A DNA stretch of 64,000 nt from Sapria himalayana (Eukaryota > Streptophyta > Magnoliopsida > Malpighiales > Rafflesiaceae): positions 2,007,397-2,071,396 of the forward strand of contig JAREIK010002991.1 in NCBI GenBank assembly GCA_029783825.1, given 5' to 3'. This document shows positions 37,221 to 49,082 of this stretch, piece by piece. Below the pieces are notes generated by a model that searched no databases, was not told the DNA's origin, and worked only from the letters and a program-made list of their open reading frames with translations. The translations under genes and the position numbers were made by a program. Within the stretch, counting starts at the first letter, position 1, and every line of letters begins with the position of its first letter.

Positions 37221-38168
37221 AAAAAGAATAATTAAGGACAATCAAAAGTGTCTCATTTATAAAAGAATATAAATTAACATGCTTAATATATACATTATTA
37301 TGTGTGTGTGTGTGAAAATTAACTACATGTGAGCATTATTTTGTATAAATAATTTTATTTTAATATATCTCATAAACCGAGAAGAGGCTAGATTGAAAAT
37401 GATATAACTGGCTGACAACTATCACAAAATCAATTAATTAGTCTCAAATATGAAACTTGATGGCCTCATGTGTTTCATCTCTAACACAGAGCAGATGCTA
37501 TGATTCTATACTAGATCTCATTGATATATCCAGTAATAACTATATAAATCTTATTTTTCAAAGATATAATATTAATTTTCAATCTTATTTTACATGTGCA
37601 AGTCACGTGCATTTAATTATATTTAAAATTAGCTCGGGCTCGAACCAATTTTGAATCTACTTGATTAAACAAATTTTAAAAATAAGTTCATCACTAATTT
37701 GGTATTTTTAATTATTCATAATTATTAATATTTATATATAATTATTTATATTTATGTATATTTATCTATATTTATATATATATATTTATTTATAATTGTT
37801 TATGACATCATTGACTGTTTTGGTCATTATTTTGGTATTTCTTATTCAAATTTATTATGCTAAGATATTGTGGTAAAATTCTCATCACTATGAAAAATAG
37901 ATATTCGATAATTCTTTGAATTTACTAATTTGACCTTATGATGCGACCTCTAAACAACACGTGCGTGCATGCTTGAAGTTCATCGCAAAATGAAGATTGG
38001 CATTGCAGTTCAACAGAAATTCACTTTTTAAACCTATACAGATCCTATGTGTCTCTGTCTATTCTGAGGAGATTAATAAAAAAGAAAAAAAAAAAGTTAA
38101 GAATCGCCACCTCCGTAAGAAACTGAGGAGGAGGAGGAACCAGGAAGCCATGAAAATGAGCGAAGAAG

Positions 38169-40799
38169 CTATGAAGATGCTGAAATCTTAGAAAAAGCTT
38201 CGAGAAAAGACGCCATCTCTCCCATGTCATCCAGATAGTACGCAGCCCTGCTCGGCTTTTCTGTGCTGCAGCAAAAAATGGAAGCCGCAGGGGCCACCAA
38301 TTTTGCCGATTTGGCTCCGTTGATCACTTGGAACATTTCTTCGTCGGATTTGTCATCTCCGACGCAAAACACGAAATCTGCAGGTTTTCCGACAGCCGCC
38401 ATGGACCTCAAGATCCTGTCCGTCACCATCCCTTTCCCGGACCCCTGAAGAGGAAGAAATCGTCACAAAAAAGAGCTCGAGACGACCCAAAACTTCTTTT
38501 CCTTTTTTTTTTTTTTTGTTCTCCTTCCTGATTTCTCATCATCCATGTTCATACCTGAGACTTCACTTCGACGCCGAACCTATCACTGTTCACGGTGACG
38601 GGTTCGTTAGCAAGGACGTTTTCTAAATGATCGAGCATCTCTTTTGCTTGTGCCGATCCAAAACTAGGGTTTGCCTGCTGGTGTCGCCATGCCAGACAGC
38701 TTTCCTTCGTTTCCATATATGATCCATCCGTCGCCTCCGTGTACAGTCTCATTATCGGCTTGGCAACCCCCATCCACGTGAATTCCGAGGCCAGCCCGCA
38801 GATCTCCCATTCTTCGCTTTCCGGCCACCTGCAAAGTAAACACGATGACGACGACGACGACGACGACGCTAAAGCGAACATCGCCCACAGACTGCAGCAG
38901 AAACATCACGGACCTCAAAAAGTATCCATGTTCTGCAGCGAGTCCGATGTTTCTGCAAGAACGAAACGTATCCGCTAAGCGCCGCCTTCCCATCGCGCTG
39001 ACAATGAACATTGTATTCTTGCTGTCGGAGCAGAGGGTCTGCAGGAAGGAGAGAGCAGCATTATCTACCGATCCGAACATGTTCTTCACGGTTGCGCAGG
39101 CATCATCATAATCCAGTAAAATAGCTCTACTGCATGAGCTCGAATAAGCAGGAACGATGTCATCATACGTGAGTTTGGTAAAATCATGTTCGAGAGACAA
39201 AACCCTAAATCCAAATCCAAGACCGAATCGCCAGAGCTTCTTTTTCCCATTATCATCGGAGCGATTCCTCTTCAGTTCGTGATAAAAACTCCTGCACCAG
39301 AAAACAATGTCGTGGGCGCTGATGTACCGAAGATGCTTCGCGTGCACTTCCTCTTGGTGGCTGCTCCTTGCTGAGATCGCATCGTGCATTGCAGCAGCAG
39401 TTTCTTCGATATTCCATGGATTGATACGGTAGGCGCCGTTCAAAGACGGAGAACAGCCCGTAAACTCCGACACGACCAGCATGCTCATCTTCTTCCTCCT
39501 CTTCTTCTTCTTCTCGTCCTTGGATCTGACACAGGGAGACGGGGGCAATCCCTCCCTAGAAACAACATATTCGTAAGAAGTGAGATTCATCCCGTCTCTC
39601 AGAGACGTAACGACGACACAATCAGCGGTGCGGAAATGCGCAATCCTTTCTACGCCTGTAATTTCCTTGAAGATCAAAACAATCGGCTGATACTGTTCTG
39701 ACCCAAATTCATCGTTGATTCTTAGTGAAATTCGTCGTAATTTCAACATCATGGCTGATGAATCAATCGCGTTGCATTCTGCTGGATCAATGATCTGGAC
39801 CAGCACTGCAATTCCACGCAGCCCGGGATATGCCCTAAGCATCTGCTCCATGGCTAGGAGCTTCATGTCGATGCCTTTGAATATATCCATATCATCGACA
39901 CCAAGCAGCACTTTCTTACCTCTGTACTTGTCTCGGAGATCATCTGCGAGCCGCTCTGTTTCTTTCAGCTGCAAGATCGAATGGATATGGCCCACGTGAA
40001 TCCCAGCAGGCATGATTTTGATCTTCACGCTTCTCCCGAAGTAATCCAGCACGATGCACCCTCTTGTTGATTGATGCTCCAGCCCCAGAATTCGACTGCA
40101 ACAGGAGAGGAAATGGCGGGCATAATCAAGAGTGTGGAACCCAATAAGATCCGCGTTTAGCAGGCATTTCAGCACGTCTTCTCTTACGGGAAGAGTCTTG
40201 AAAATTTCTGAAGATGGAAATGGACTGTGAAAGAAAATCCCCACTCTCATCGCACGAACGCGCCTTCTCAAATAGAATGGCATCGCCATTAAATGGTAGT
40301 CATGGATCCATACGAAATCAGTTACTTCGTTCACGGCGGCCATCACTGCGTCACAGAAGAGTTTATTCGACGTCACGTATGCTTCCCACGTTGACTTGTC
40401 AAAACCAGAGCATTGGTCTGCGGAGAACGAGAGCATATCATGAAAAACAGGCCAGAGCCGGCTCATGCAGAACCCCTCCTGGAATTTCTTCGAAATAACC
40501 GGCGGCAGAAAGACAGGGACGCAATTAAATCTGCTGAAAACGATTTCCGCAACTTCTTCTTCCTCCTCCGGACGAACATCGACCTTCAGAAGCCCAACAA
40601 AGTAAACATCCGTGTGTTCCGGAAAACCGTCTCTGAGCTGCAGCATCAACGAATCCCTGTTCAAGCTAAACACCCATCTTCTCTCGTCCTCCACCCTGCT
40701 CCCATTCAATGGGAGCTTCCTCGAGACGACTATCATCCTTTCTGAAAAATGCTGCTGCTTCTCCAGCTCCAATCCATCCAAATCCAACGAACTACTCAT
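38169..40799 (-). CDS. TPS: Class II trehalose-6-phosphate synthase/phosphatase-like (TPS5-11 type), 3 exons
   Basis: Predicted exons (minus): 40,799-38,914, 38,828-38,555 and 38,444-38,169, giving 811 residues; GT-AG introns of 85 and 110 bp, the usual class II layout. Residues about 20-500 form a GT20 synthase-like domain (WIHDYHLM, FFHSPFPSSEIFKTLPVRED, LIGFHTLDYARHFLSCCSR, VVTSLRDGMNLTSYEY). From about 550 follows a HAD phosphatase-like domain (LLDYDDACA at about 563, AEHGYFLRW, EWEICGLASEF, YTEATDGSYMETKES, AKEMLDHLENVLANEP, GDDKSDEEMF at about 749). The enzyme-type DRLDY is DDMDI, and the phosphatase DxDGT is DYDDA, so both activities are doubtful, as for other class II members thought to act as trehalose-6-phosphate sensors or SnRK1 partners. 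An in-frame TGA precedes ATG 40,799. The N-terminus is 40-50 residues shorter than usual. Confidence 0.93.
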
Positions 40800-41948
40800 C
40801 GTTCTCCAAGATCTCTCCTCCCTAAATTCTCACGACACTCCCGCTACTCTTCGACTGAAACTCGCACCGATAGAACCCTAAGCATCACCGAAAAGGCAGG
40901 CGTCGAATAGCTCGAGTCGTTTCACTTCCATATACAGTTATAATATTATCGTTGGAGAAAACGCAAGGAATTACGCCTGTCGTACGTATCAGTTATCACA
41001 CAGAGCAGCACGGAGAAGACGCTCGAAATGAAGAAATCAAAATCTAGACCATGAAAATGGCCCACCCAAAATGGCTTTCGAACAGCGAGCTATAAGCCAT
41101 GTACTGTTCATCTCGCCACTGTAAATGCTAAAAAAGCGGAAACAAAGCCTCCGCGTGTTCCTCTGCTCAAGTTAAAAAGAAAGAATCAAGAACAAGAAAG
41201 AACAGCCCCGACATATCCGTTTCCAGATTCAGAGAGATGTCACTCAGAGTCATAGCGGTTGACGAACAGTATGATATAGAAACGCAAAATCGAACGGAGT
41301 CGCTTTCGAAGACGAGTTTGCGGGGTTCATAAATTACGCGGTCCGCCCTTATAAAGCAAAAGCAACAGGCTGCTATTCCTGAGAGTGCAGGAGATGATGG
41401 ATAACGGACTTCGTTTCTTTCTTTTTTAACAAAAGAGACATCGAAATTAATAATTAATTATTTTATTTACTAATAAACTTTATTCGGATATTAATATTAT
41501 ACACCAAAATATATTTAAATTAGTAAAAATTATCCAAACTGTCCTGCCTCCTCGTTTTGAAAATATTTAACACTTTTTTTTTTGAAAATATACTTTAATT
41601 TCTAAAATATTAATTTTGATATGTTTTTAAAACCCTATTTTTTATTTTATGATTTAAGGATTTTATTTTTTGATTTTAATAATGAAAACATTAATATTTT
41701 TGGAATAAAACTTCCACTATGTAAATAAAAAATAAAATATATTTATTCATCCCCATTGGGTTGGTGCGAAAATAATAATATTATTATCATATATACTAAT
41801 ATATATATATATATAAACATAAAGTAGAATAAATTTGTATAAATGTACATTTTTTTTAAAAAAAAAAAAAACAGCAGGGGAGTGTAAACGCATTTAGAGC
41901 CCATTAAGCACCTCCCCAAAAACCACATGAAATTTGCACTCGACTGCC
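40800..41948. promoter_or_regulatory. TPS upstream region and downstream flank of the TLC gene
   Basis: 40,800-41,410 is notably less AT-rich and CT/GA-rich, consistent with a long 5' leader and promoter of TPS. On the minus strand CTTTATAAGG (about 41,349-41,358) is a plausible TATA element, which would give a leader near 500 nt. Beyond 41,420 the sequence becomes AT-rich and contains the TLC gene 3' flank. Confidence 0.4.
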
Positions 41949-42392
41949 TCAATGTCTCTTGGCGATGGTCTTCTTCAAACCCTTCATGATCTTCCAAAAC
42001 CACATTAAATTCATTATGGACAATGCGGTCGGCACCACGCATGCTAGGAACTCCCCCAGCGCATGCATCTTTGTGATCTGGCACCATAAATTCAGCCAAA
42101 ATTCCCACAAAAAAAAAAAAAACTTCATTCACAAAAACATTTAAGTTATAAAATAATTATGAAAAAAGAAATGTGTGGAGCAAGAAGATACCATTGATAA
42201 TTGATTTGATGTACTTCAATATTATGTATCTAGTTCTCTCTCTCTCATGCTCTCTCTCTCTCTCTATTTCAATCTCTCTCTCTCTCTCTCTATATATATC
42301 TCTCTCATGCTCATGTTCTCTCTCTCTCATGCTCATGCTCTCTCTATCTCTCTCTCTATCTCAATCTCTCTCTATCTCTCTCTATCTCAATC

Positions 42393-42429
<37 letters not shown>

Positions 42430-45400
42430 ATCTCTCTCTCTCTATCTCAATCTCTCTCTCTCTATCTCTCTCATGCTCATGTTCTCTCTCTCTCTCATGC
42501 TCATGCTCTCTCTCTCTCATACTCATGCTCTCTCTAATGTTGTATCTCCTCCCTTTATCTTTGGGCTCTCTCTCATGCTCTCTCCTCCCTTTCTCATACT
42601 CTCTCATCTCTCTCTCATGCACTCTCTATCTCATACTCTCTCTCTCTATCTCTCTCCAACAAATCAAATTTATACAATGATAAGAATCTTCGTTAGAGGG
42701 CAGATGAAAGGTAGAAGATCTTGAATTTTAAGTCTCATTAGATTAGATACAATCTATCTGATTTTTGAGTGTCAGACTATTAGGGTGTGAAGATATCCTA
42801 GATCTCACACTAAACAAAAATCCTGTGCGAAAGATAAATCAATTTCTTTCTGATCATGCTCAATTTGGGCACCAATTTGGGCTTTGGTCTGGGCTTCGGT
42901 TTGGGCCACATTCCAACTAAGGATAGCCCTAAAAATGATGGACCCGGGCATCATTGTGATACTACAAGGTGGCAAGCAACAAGGTGAGAACACCGAGACT
43001 TTGATCTCTTGAAATCAATTCCAAGGAGAGGCCACCAATATGGAAGTAGCCCACGGGGGGGGGCAGAAACACGTGCAGCTCATGAGAGTAATCATTACCT
43101 GACCGTAGTGCAAGTAAATATGGTAAAACAGATACACAAACAACAGTATTCTGGCGACCTGCAAAAGCACGTGCAGCGCAGCAGATCATGAGTTATTTTT
43201 TGAAAATCAAAAGTTTTAAGTAAAAAAAAAAAAAACAAAATTCTGGATATCCAACTTATACCAGCCAGGCAAAGAATATCAAGACCCCATTTATCAGATA
43301 TGCCCTGGACCTCTTCAACCCAGCAGTGTCGAGGTACCTTCATAATCCAGGTCAGCAAAAATTAAAAAATAAAAAATAATAATAATACTTTAATTTCATA
43401 GAGAAGTCACGTGTGCCGTGTGCGAGTAGGCGTGTCCAACGTGCCCCCCCAAGCCACGGCTCTAGCACGTGGCTCGCCCCTGGCACCCCGGGAGTCGCCG
43501 TCTGGGAGAAAATTACCATCTTAGGTTGATTCCAGGAGTCGTAGTCTCGGAGATAAGAACCATGTAAGAGTAGAGCTGCCCTTCTCCAGTCAGCATGGTA
43601 TATGCCACGGCAACAACGGACAGAAGGTGATGGATCACCTGAAATAATAAAAAATAAAAACAATAAACAACAAAATAAAAAATAAAAAATAAAAAATAAA
43701 AATAAAAACAAAAAAAAATAAAAAATAAAAACAAAAAAAAATAAAAAAAAAAAATAAAGTCTCTTGCATATTCCACGCCGCCTAGACAAGGGTAGAACCA
43801 GATGATCATTGCAAGGTCAAATACAAAGTAGCCAACGGAAATCTGCACGAACAAAACATTTATTAATTTATAACATAAACATAAATTTAAATATTATTAA
43901 GCAAATTGAAAACAATAATTTTAAATTCATAATATCTTTTTTTTCTTTTTTGAAAACTAATTGACTTACATAAAATAAAATAAAAATTTGAAATTGTAAG
44001 ATAAATAAAAAAAATTATAAGAGAGTAGATAACTTTATTAATTTCAAAATAACATATTTTAATTATTTAAAATATAATATCTAATTATTCTTATAGATTA
44101 GTTGACGACATATTACTATTTAAAATATAATTAAATACAATACAATAAATTTTATTTTAAATGCCATGATTTAGAAATATTTATCAAAAAATAAACTAGA
44201 TTAATACATGTATCTAATATCACTGATATAGCATAATTATAAATATTAGAATAAATGAGATATTCAATCTCAAATAATTTTCGAATACAAAATATATTAT
44301 AGATATAGGTTGCAAGTGGGCTGGGCATCCTGGGCACGGCACAAGGCACAGCCTACAAAGCCATGTCTGGCCTAGCATGGCACGGTCCAGAATCATGCCC
44401 GAACCTAGCTCATGCCGACCTGTCACACAACTCGTGTTGTGCTGGGGTAAGGGATGTCATGCCACTTGCCGGGCTAGGAATGACCCGAATGCCTGGCCAA
44501 TTGGCATAGTCGACCAGTACGGGTAGGCCTGTCAAAATTCAACACGACATGATTAACCGTATAGTGTCAACCGGGCCGGGCTGGCCCATCCCAACACGAG
44601 GCATGGCACGATTCGACCGTGCCGGGGCTGGCCCGGCACGAAAATTTCCAGTGCCCATGCTCGTGCCGTGCCCGACCACGGCACGATCATGTCGTGCAGT
44701 GCTGAGAATAACTTGGCCTCGTGCCGTGCCTGGCTCAGTACGGTACCGTGGCCCGTTGGCACGGTACCATGCCGAAACCAATTTTTTTAAAAAAAAATAG
44801 GATTACGGGGACACCGAAACCCTATTTTTTAAAAAAAATTAGGATTCCGGGCTCGCCAAAATCCTAATTTTTTTTTAAATTAGGGTTACAGGGGCGCCGA
44901 AATCCTAATTTTTTTTTAAATTAGGATTACAGGGGCGCCGAAACCCTTTTTTTTAAAATTTTGGGTTCAATTGACCGGGCTAAACCCGGCGGATCATGCC
45001 GCAGACCTGTGCCGGGCTGAACTCCACAAAACCATGCCTGGCTCGGCACAAAAGCACAGTCGGGCCAGAAAAAAATGGGTCGGGCCAGCCCGGCATGCCC
45101 CGTTTAACACCTCTAATTAACCGACATGATTAACTATTGATTAAACGGGTTTGGATGAGACCTAAACAGGTTCGGATGATAAACAGGTCAACCCGTTTAA
45201 CACGTTTAAGAAATGGGTCATGTTCAGATGAGACATGCTAACCCATTTATAACCTATTAACCCTTTTAAATAAATGAGTCGTGTTCGGGTGAGACATGCT
45301 AACCCGTTTAAATAAACGGGTAAATGATTAAACGGTTGGTTTACCATGTTAAATGGGTCAAACGTGTGGTAAACAAGTAGATAGGTCAAATGAGTGATTT

Positions 45401-46637
45401 TTCATGTTAACCCGACCCGATCCGACCAAATCCATTAAAATTAGGCGTGTTAAATGAGTTATAAACGATTCGTGTTCGTGTTTCAATTTTTTACCCATTT
45501 ATTGAACGCATCGTATACGGGTTTATATTTTTTTCACTCATCACCCGTTTAACCCGTTTGAAACCCCTGGGCACGGGTATGTCGCCCGGGACCTCGGACC
45601 AAAGACCAAAAGTGCCCATCACTAAAAAAAATCTCATCTCTTAGAGGCTTCTTCATATATCTTAGTATACAATGGAACACAATCCAACAAAGCAACCATT
45701 TGTAAGCATATATCAATGACATAGTTCCTCTATATCAACACAACGGCTCTCCTCGAATGAGCTGCCACTATTTTATGAAAGAACTTTAGCCTTCTAAATT
45801 AATTGATCAAACACTTGGTAATTGTAAATTGTAGTAGAGAAAATCACATGGAAAAACAAAATTCAAGACTACTTACCCCCAAAACAAAGGTAGAGAGTGG
45901 AGAGCTTCTCAATGTGATAGGGCCAGCCGGGTGCTCATCAGAAAAAAGATCGCAGCAAAATACAAAATACAATGAAAGAGAAGTGATGAATATGGCATGA
46001 AAAGTAGAAATCGCCCTGCATTTGAGAACCTAATTATCACATTTTACATAAAACTATTGCAAAAAGCATACAAACAGAAGGAAAGCCTCAAATCACCTGT
46101 TATTCCACTCAATATGCTGCATTTTGGTGAGATTGAAATAGCTCTTGAAGTGAACAGCACTCAGCAATTGAGTGAGATCGTACACCTAAAAGTGGAGCAT
46201 CAGCATCAGCAGCATCAGCATCAGGCAGCAGCAGCATCAGGCAGCAGCAGCAGCAGCATCAGGCAGCAGCAGCAGCAGCATCAGCAGCAGGAGCATCAGC
46301 AGCATCAGCAGCATCAACAGCAGCAGCACCATCAGCACCATCAGCAGCAGCAGAGCATCAGCAGCAGCATCAGCAGCAGCAGCATTAGCAGCATCAGCAG
46401 CAGCAGCATCAGCATTAGCAGCAGCAGCAGCAGCAGCATCAGCATCAGCAGCAAGCAAAAAAAAAGAAATCAGAAAAAAAAACATAATCCATCTGTGTTT
46501 AACAGAAAAAATCAAGATCATTAGCTTACCATCTTGCAGGCAAAAATACTACCAATAATGGAAATATGTGGGAGAAATGGATCAGACAGCAAATATTCCT
46601 TCATCAACAGTTCAGCCTGGCTTTGATACGATGCCAT
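41949..46637 (-). CDS. TLC-domain (TRAM/LAG1/CLN8) membrane protein, 8 exons
   Basis: Exons read by hand on the minus strand: 46,637-46,530; 46,185-46,097; 46,015-45,877; 43,842-43,768; 43,638-43,517; 43,337-43,262; 43,158-43,099; 42,077-41,949. Total 798 bp, 265 residues, with every phase consistent. The protein resembles the plant TMEM56/TLCD4-like group (At1g35180/At4g19645 type), a multi-pass endomembrane protein of uncertain, lipid-related function. Landmarks: MASYQSQAELLMKEYLLSDP, VYDLTQLLSAVHFKSYFNLT, QHIEWNNRAISTFHAIFIT, GPITLRSSPLSTFVLG, VGYFVFDLAMIIWFYPCLGG, VIHHLLSVVAVAYTMLTGEG, QLYSYMVLISETTTPGINLR, WYLDTAGLKRSRAYLINGVL, VARILLFVYLFYHIYLHYGQ, and NLMWFWKIMKGLKKTIAKRH at the end. 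Introns are GT-AG except intron 4, which starts GCAAGAGAC. Intron 1 holds a CTG-rich tract, intron 3 (2.0 kb) nested MITEs, intron 7 (1.0 kb) a GA/CT microsatellite. Confidence 0.9.
42236..42656. repeat. (CT)n-rich microsatellite in TLC intron 7
   Basis: About 420 bp of TCTCTC with interspersed TATCTCAA and CATGCTCATG words. In the transcript it reads GA-rich. The long frames across it are Leu-Ser dipeptide noise. Confidence 0.95.
44524..45569. mobile_element. hAT-like MITE of the AACCCGTTTAA type, in TLC intron 3, split by a younger MITE
   Basis: Left end TAGGCCTGTCAAAATTC; right end (reverse complement) CAGGGGTTTCAAACGGG. Interior is dense in AACCCGTTTAA and ACGGGT words. Flanks AGTACGGG and GGCACGGG agree at 6 of 8. 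The TAGAGGTGTCAA element at 44,560-45,115 sits inside it. The flanking GC-rich text from about 44,296 to 44,523 and 45,570-45,600 suggests that this element in turn landed in another GC-rich MITE. Confidence 0.6.
44560..45115. mobile_element. hAT-like MITE, TAGAGGTGTCAA family, with perfect 8-bp duplication
   Basis: Left end TATAGTGTCAACCGGGCC (one base short of the family consensus), right end CCCGTTTAACACCTCTA. The flanking octamers 44,552-44,559 and 45,116-45,123 are both ATTAACCG. The interior has four tandem units of an AATTAGGATTACAGGGGCGCC-like text of 45-60 bp at 44,790-44,960. Confidence 0.88.
46198..46456. repeat. CAG/CTG trinucleotide-rich tract in TLC intron 1
   Basis: About 260 bp of CAG and CATCAG units (plus strand), i.e. 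CTG and CTGATG in the transcript. It ends about 11 nt from the 3' splice site at 46,186. Frames through it are poly-Gln/His/Ser or poly-Ala/Asp artefacts. Confidence 0.93.
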
Positions 46638-47080
46638 TTCCTTGTTGCCTACGTTATCGTCAATCAGTAACCCTAGCCAATATCCATGAATTGGTTCTGA
46701 TGCCCATCATTCTGCATCGAGATTTTTTTATATCGATTTCTTGCTTGTATGAAAAACCAAAGAAAAAGAACATAAAAGAACCATATGTGTGTCTGTGTGT
46801 GTGTGTACATATATTGTATATAATTTATTTTGATAAATTATTTGTATAAGCAAAATATTTTTTGTTTCAATATTTTTAATGTTAGTGCAGGAAAGAAAAT
46901 ATTAAGAAACTGAGAATGCAGCAATAGCACAAAAACGGGCATCCCACTACTCGGTCAATAGGCCTAAGAAATTTTTGGAACAGAATCTGACTCATCCGGG
47001 TGATCCGACCCGCTCTATTTATAAATACCGAAAAACTACCAATATAAATATATATTTTTCTGTTTCTGTTTTCTCTCTCT
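46638..47080. promoter_or_regulatory. Upstream region of the TLC gene
   Basis: Holds the promoter and leader of the minus-strand TLC gene. It includes a (TG)n run at 46,788-46,806. No TATA box was fixed. Confidence 0.35.
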
Positions 47081-47479
47081 TAGAGGTGTCAACCGGGCCG
47101 GACCAGCTCTGCCTTGCATGAGGCATGGCACAATTAGTCCGTGCCTTGGCTGGCCTGGCACAGAAATTTCCCGTGCCCGGACTCGTGCCGTATCGTGCTG
47201 AGGCCAACCAGGCCTCGTGCAGTGCCTGGCCGGGCACAACACCAAGGCCCGTTGGAACGGTGCCGTGTAGAAATCAATTTTTTTAAAAATTAGGGTCACG
47301 GGCCCGACTGAGCCGAACCCGCCGGATCGTGCCATGGGCCCGTGCAGGGCTAAACCCCACAAAACCATGTGGGCCAGGCACAGCATGGTACAGTAACCGT
47401 GGCATGCCTGGCCCAGCACGAAAACATAGTTGGGCCTTAAAAAACGTGCCGGCCTGGCACATCCCGTTTGACACCTCTA
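47081..47479. mobile_element. hAT-like MITE, TAGAGGTGTCAA family, 399 bp
   Basis: Begins TAGAGGTGTCAACCGGGCC and ends CGTTTGACACCTCTA. The flanking octamers are both CTCTCTCT, an exact but low-complexity duplication. The core carries CCGTGCC/GGCACGG inverted words and an AATTAGGGTCACGGGCCC-like block. Less than 450 bp upstream of the TLC start codon, so it may lie in that gene's promoter. Confidence 0.85.
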
Positions 47480-48393
47480 CTCTCTCTGCTATTTTTATTT
47501 GCGAAACTATTTTTTTCTTCTCTCTTCTTTCAACGATTTCTTCCCAATTGTTGTTCATATACTCTATACTACATTAATTTGATTAAAATATGTAAAAAAC
47601 ATAAGCATTTTTCTGGTGGATGTAGCTAGTCGTGCTGAACGACTAGTAAACCACGTTATATCTATGTTTCTCCTGTGGTATTTGAATTATGGATATATAA
47701 TATATTATGCTGTGAATTTCTATTTATTTTATATTCACCTAAGATAAAATCACAAACTGCAAGTAAAATTATCAAACAACATATAATATACATGTGTGTG
47801 TGTGTGTGGATATACAATGTCCCAGTGCATAATTTACACAAAAAATTCCCCCAACAAGGAAAATCGCTATAAAAAAAATGCAGCTAACTATGTTGGGATG
47901 ACAACTCCTTGGTGTGTGATTGAGCTATAATTTATGATCCTTAGGAAAAAACAATAGCCCTAAACACTACTCCAATTTACTTATACTCATTCCACATAAA
48001 ATTCATATTTCAAAACATTTTTTGTAGTGTTTTCAACCACATGATTTTAAACATCTTTGATCTAAAATAATATCACAAATCAAGCCTAAGTTACATCTGA
48101 CGGATGGATGTTCTTGGGCATGCGCTATCAGCATCTCGCACACAAATTGTAGCAGAGGCAATATGCATGATTCTCCACGATCTAAAACAGAACTTCAATA
48201 AATGGCAAATGTTCAGGAGTAGAGAAGTATAATTTAGATTAGTACACTTGTGACTGAACAAAAGGTAACATGGATGCGAAGGATGAAAACTGAGTTCAAC
48301 TTGTGACTAATCAAAATATTAAAAATATATGCGATTGATGATGATTCTAACTCTAATAACGAGAAACTGAAAAAAAAAAAATAAGATTTTAAA
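47480..48393. other. Intergenic sequence, no gene seen
   Basis: AT-rich, with a (TG)n run at 47,794-47,808. No coding signal. Confidence 0.45.
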
Positions 48394-48756
48394 TAGAGGT
48401 GTCAAACGGGCCGGCCCGGCACGGCCAGGCCCTTTTTTTTAGGGCACGAACGTGCTACCGTGCCGGCCCGGCACGGTTTAAAAACATCCAGGCCCGGCAA
48501 GGCCCGTAGGCACGGCAGGCCGTGCCGGGTCGGGAGGCGGGACCGCGGGTCGGGATCCAATCAGACCCAACCCGCGGTATTTTTTTCGGGAGGGGCCGGG
48601 TCACGCCCACGCGTGAAACTGGCACGAGAAGAACCCGTGCTGGGCCAAGCACGGCACGGGCCCGGGCACGGTTTAAAAACGTGTCGGGCCAGCCCAGGCA
48701 CGGCCGAACCGTGCCGTGCCTCGTGCCGGGCCGGGCCGGCCCGGTTGACACCTCTA
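48394..48756. mobile_element. hAT-like MITE, TAGAGGTGTCAA family, best-preserved termini
   Basis: Begins TAGAGGTGTCAAACGGGCC and ends GGCCCGGTTGACACCTCTA, giving inverted repeats of about 30 bp. Flanking octamers ATTTTAAA and ATTTTAGA agree at 7 of 8. The interior includes GCGGGTCGGGATC paired with a later ACCCGCGG block, so the element is largely self-complementary. Confidence 0.88.
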
Positions 48757-49082
48757 ATTTTAGATGTAAAATATCACCATGGATTATCACATCTTCCATT
48801 AGCTGAAATAAATTAGAAGCATGATAAATTGGATTGACCTTTTACACAATCAACAGCAAAAAAGAATCATCATTAATCAAATAGGTTATACAGATCCTAC
48901 TTTTTCAATCAACTCTGTTAAAAATTATATTCAATCTTATCTTTTCAATTGTTAAATCCTTATTTACAACTTCTAGTCAATTCGTCCTATGCCTACTCCT
49001 ATATTTCTTTTTATCTTCTATCTGAATAATTTCATACTTTTTAGCTGGTATATTATGAAGATTACGTTAAAGGAGACCAAAC

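Larger units (their letters stand above)
36320..38168. other. Convergent intergenic region (PPR and TPS 3' ends)
   Basis: AT-rich with no gene. Holds a (TTA)n microsatellite at about 36,541-36,582, a 10-bp-phased A-tract array at about 37,005-37,220, and (TG)n at 37,301-37,313. Both genes' 3' ends and terminators fall here. Confidence 0.6.

Noticed and set aside
41743..42132. 129-codon minus-strand frame containing MWFLGRCLMG-like text
   Set aside because: Wrong reading frame of the last TLC exon; the correct frame gives NLMWFWKIMKGLKK and the stop.
42173..42724. 183-codon Ser-Leu frame
   Set aside because: CT microsatellite within TLC intron 7.
45997..46524. Poly-Gln/Ser frame (175 codons) and poly-Ala/Asp frame on the other strand
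   Set aside because: Both cross the CTG tract in TLC intron 1, and the true exons flank it in a different frame.
48455..48816. Arg/Pro/Gly-rich frames on both strands at 48.5 kb, and similar ones at 2.1, 18.7, 44.6, 47.1, 61.8 and 62.7 kb
   Set aside because: All coincide with the GC-rich MITE family, and open frames come from base composition.
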